Shown here piece after piece: positions 39,702 to 41,668 of a DNA stretch of 41,668 bases (position 1 is its first letter; each line of letters starts with the position of its first letter). The stretch is from RGIG1959 sp045540655 (GTDB taxonomy: Bacteria > Bacillota > Clostridia > Oscillospirales > Acutalibacteraceae), in assembly GCA_045540655.1 (NCBI GenBank), contig JAZQHP010000129.1, positions 1-41,668 of the forward strand, written 5' to 3'. Below the pieces are notes generated by a model, which worked only from the letters and a program-made list of their open reading frames with translations, did no database searches and was not told where the DNA came from. The position numbers were made by a program, and so were the translations under genes.

Positions 39702-40142
39702 ATGAAGCTTCATGAGCTTTCTCCGGCCCCCGGCTCTGTCCGTGAGGTCAAGAGAATCGGCAGAGGCCATGGCTCGGGTCAGGGCAAGACTGCCGGTAAA
39801 GGACACAAGGGTCAAAAGGCCCGTGCGGGTCGCGGCATGCGTCCGGGCTTTGAAGGTGGCCAGATGCCTCTTCAGAGACGCATTCCGAAGCGCGGCTTCG
39901 TGAACATTTTTGCTACGAACTATGCGATCATTAACATTGCGGCACTCAACAAGTTTGAGGACGGCGCAGTGGTGGACACCCAGGCACTCAAGGACGCGGG
40001 TCTGGTTAAGGACTCCAAGGACGGTGTCAAGGTGCTCGGCAACGGTGAGCTGACCAAGAAGCTGACCGTGAAGGTCGCGGCCTATTCTGAATCCGCTAAG
40101 GCGAAGATCGAAGCGGCCGGAGGAAAGGCTGAGGTGATCTGA
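39702..40142 (+). CDS. rplO: Ribosomal protein L15
   Basis: 146 residues from the ATG at 39702, 8 bases after AGGAGG; a GTG at 39693 overlaps the ribosome-binding site. MKLHELSPAPGS is followed by the Gly-rich, basic tail GRGHGSGQGKTAGKGHKGQK and MRPGFEGGQMPLQRRIPKRG. It is a late 50S assembly protein. The stop lies 2 bases before secY. Confidence 0.98.
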   Translation: MKLHELSPAPGSVREVKRIGRGHGSGQGKTAGKGHKGQKARAGRGMRPGFEGGQMPLQRRIPKRGFVNIFATNYAIINIAALNKFEDGAVVDTQALKDAGLVKDSKDGVKVLGNGELTKKLTVKVAAYSESAKAKIEAAGGKAEVI

Positions 40143-40144
40143 TT

Positions 40145-41467
40145 ATGTTTCAGACTTTGCGTAATGCCTGGCAAATCAGAGAACTTCGCAACAAAATTCT
40201 GTATACCCTGTTGATTCTGCTCGTGTTCCGTGTCGGTTCGGCGATTGCGGTGCCCTTCGTGGACATCGCGGCGCTCGGCGCGGCGACCGAAGACGGCAAT
40301 GTGCTGCAGCTTCTTACGATGCTGTCCGGCGGCGGTTTTTCCAACGCCTCCATCTTCGCATTGTCCATCACCCCCTACATCAACGCCAGCATTATTATCC
40401 AGCTGCTGACCGTCGCGATCCCCTACCTGGAGAAGCTCGCCAAAGACGGCGAAAACGGTCGCAAAAAGCTGGGCACCATCACCCGTTATACGACGGTGGC
40501 GCTCGGTCTGTTGCTGGGTGTGGCGTACTACTTCATGGTGCGCAACCAGTATAAAGCGGTCGTGTCCTTTAACGCGATCGGCTGGGACATCCTGGCGGCT
40601 GTCGTGATCGTGCTGTGCTTCACGGCCGGTTCGGCGCTTATGATGTGGCTTGGTGGGCAGATCAACGAGAAGGGCATCGGCAACGGCATTTCGATGCTGC
40701 TGCTCGCCGGCATCCTGTCCCGCGTGGACGACGGTGCGGCAGCGCTGTGGACCTGGTTCTATCAGGGCGGCATTGAGGGCCTCAAGACCGATGCCAAGGG
40801 TTCGCTGATCTATCTGATCGGTGTCCCCGTGATTCTGATTCTTTTCCTGCTGATGATCGGCTTCATCATCTTCATGACGAACGCCGAGCGTCGCATCCCC
40901 GTCCAGTATGCGAAGCGCGTGGTGGGTCGTAAGATGTACGGCGGTCAGAACACCTTCATTCCGATCAAGGTGAACATGTCCGGCGTCATGCCCATCATTC
41001 TGGCGGTGTCGATCATTTCTCTGCCGTCCATCATCGAGTCCTTCGCGGGCAAGACGGGCCAATGGAAATGGGTTGAGCTGCTCTTCTCGCAGACCAGCTG
41101 GTTCTATGTGGTGTTGTACTTCGTCCTGATCATCGCGTTTGCGTTCTTCTATGTGACGATTCAGTACAATCCGGTGGAAATGGCGAACAATCTGCGCCGC
41201 AACAGCGGTGCGATCCCCGGCTATCGTCCGGGTAAGCCGACCTCCGACTACATCACTCGTGTGATTCGCAAGGTGACCTTCATCGGCGCGCTGTTCCTCG
41301 GCGTGGTCGCGGTGTTCCCGAGCATCTTCGGTGCGATTTTCCCGCAGTTTACCGGACTTGCCATCGGTGGTACCTCGATCATGATCGTTGTCAGTGTTGC
41401 GATGGAAACCACCCAGCAGATCGAAAGCCAGATGATGATGCGTCACTACAAGGGCTTCCTTGAGTGA
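40145..41467 (+). CDS. secY: Protein translocase subunit SecY
   Basis: 440 residues, ten membrane helices. The start RNAWQIRELRNKILYTLLI, GGGFSNASIFALSITPYINA, NAERRIPVQYAKRVVG, the loop NPVEMANNLRRNSGAIPGYR and the final MMRHYKGFLE are SecY signatures. It forms the central channel for protein export. A GAGGTG site inside rplO serves the ATG. Confidence 0.98.
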   Translation: MFQTLRNAWQIRELRNKILYTLLILLVFRVGSAIAVPFVDIAALGAATEDGNVLQLLTMLSGGGFSNASIFALSITPYINASIIIQLLTVAIPYLEKLAKDGENGRKKLGTITRYTTVALGLLLGVAYYFMVRNQYKAVVSFNAIGWDILAAVVIVLCFTAGSALMMWLGGQINEKGIGNGISMLLLAGILSRVDDGAAALWTWFYQGGIEGLKTDAKGSLIYLIGVPVILILFLLMIGFIIFMTNAERRIPVQYAKRVVGRKMYGGQNTFIPIKVNMSGVMPIILAVSIISLPSIIESFAGKTGQWKWVELLFSQTSWFYVVLYFVLIIAFAFFYVTIQYNPVEMANNLRRNSGAIPGYRPGKPTSDYITRVIRKVTFIGALFLGVVAVFPSIFGAIFPQFTGLAIGGTSIMIVVSVAMETTQQIESQMMMRHYKGFLE

Positions 41468-41480
41468 TCGGAGGAACGGT

Positions 41481-41668
41481 ATGAAACTGATTCTGTTAGG
41501 CGCGCCGGGCGCCGGTAAAGGCACCCAGGCGGAGATCATCAGCGATCATTTGCAAATCCCCACTATCTCCACGGGTAACATTATCCGTGAAGCGCTGAAA
41601 AGCGGCACCGAAATGGGGCTGAAAGCCAAATCCTACATGGACGCGGGTCAGCTGGTACCGGATGAGGT
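41481..41668 (+). CDS. adk: Adenylate kinase, N-terminal part (runs off the window)
   Basis: The ATG at 41481 has GGAGG upstream; 62 complete codons are visible. LILLGAPGAGKGTQAEI is the P-loop, and ISTGNIIREALKSGTEMGLK the AMP-binding region. The GQLVPDE site starts the next segment. It converts ATP and AMP to two ADP. Its place after secY is the usual one. Confidence 0.96.
   Translation, partial: MKLILLGAPGAGKGTQAEIISDHLQIPTISTGNIIREALKSGTEMGLKAKSYMDAGQLVPDE

Noticed and set aside
1..41668. Mobile element, prophage or CRISPR array
   Set aside because: No transposase, integrase, phage gene or regularly spaced direct repeats were seen; gene order is ordinary for a core chromosome.
1..41668. 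tRNA or rRNA genes
   Set aside because: No CCA-ended cloverleaf pattern or rRNA-like text was noticed in the gaps; a tRNAscan run would settle this.

Overview
The window looks like a GC-rich chromosome segment of a Clostridia-type Bacillota, possibly an uncultured gut lineage. This is inferred from RNase Y, a T-box leader, strong AGGAGG-type ribosome-binding sites, DUF951 next to prfA, a two-gene transketolase, zinc-type S14 and the canonical S10-spc operon ending in secY-adk. Most codons end in G or C, so many real genes have long antisense ORFs that are shadows. I saw no tRNA, rRNA, CRISPR array, transposase, integrase or prophage gene. It reads as core genome with a few accessory genes.

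Layout. 1-220: C-terminal end of a probable U32-family protein. 290-2572 (-): membrane protein with Rossmann-like segments and a C-terminal RyR-like domain. 2717-4291 (-): RNase Y, preceded by a leader of about 290 nt. 4773-7985 (+): SWIM/SNF2 helicase. 8109-12998 (-): tightly packed operon of MFS transporter, anchored GDPD, DNA polymerase IV, cytosolic GDPD and alpha/beta hydrolase. 13134-14081 (-): ROK glucokinase, divergent from a DUF951-prfA-tsaC-coaE-lytic transglycosylase-M18 aminopeptidase operon (14268-19248, +). 19345-22118 (-): tryptophan-specific T-box leader, stand-alone trpB and glycerate kinase. 22200-22916 (+): histidine phosphatase. 23083-26635 (+): livHMGF branched-chain amino acid ABC transporter without a binding-protein gene. 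26687-27858 (-): a zinc-ribbon membrane protein and a small lipoprotein, each with its own promoter. 28075-29867 (+): split transketolase. 29949-30260 (-): YbjQ-family protein. 30510 to the window end (+): S10-spc ribosomal operon with a leader of about 350 nt that contains an intrinsic terminator, then secY and the start of adk.

The genes serve translation (ribosomal proteins, RF1, t6A synthesis), protein export (SecY), RNA decay (RNase Y), cofactor and sugar metabolism (CoaE, glucokinase, transketolase, glycerate kinase) and amino acid supply (TrpB, Liv transporter, aminopeptidase). The least explained elements are the RyR-like membrane protein, the attenuator-bearing S10 leader, the GDPD/Pol IV/hydrolase operon, the T-box-controlled trpB without trpA, and two near-perfect hairpins at gene ends.
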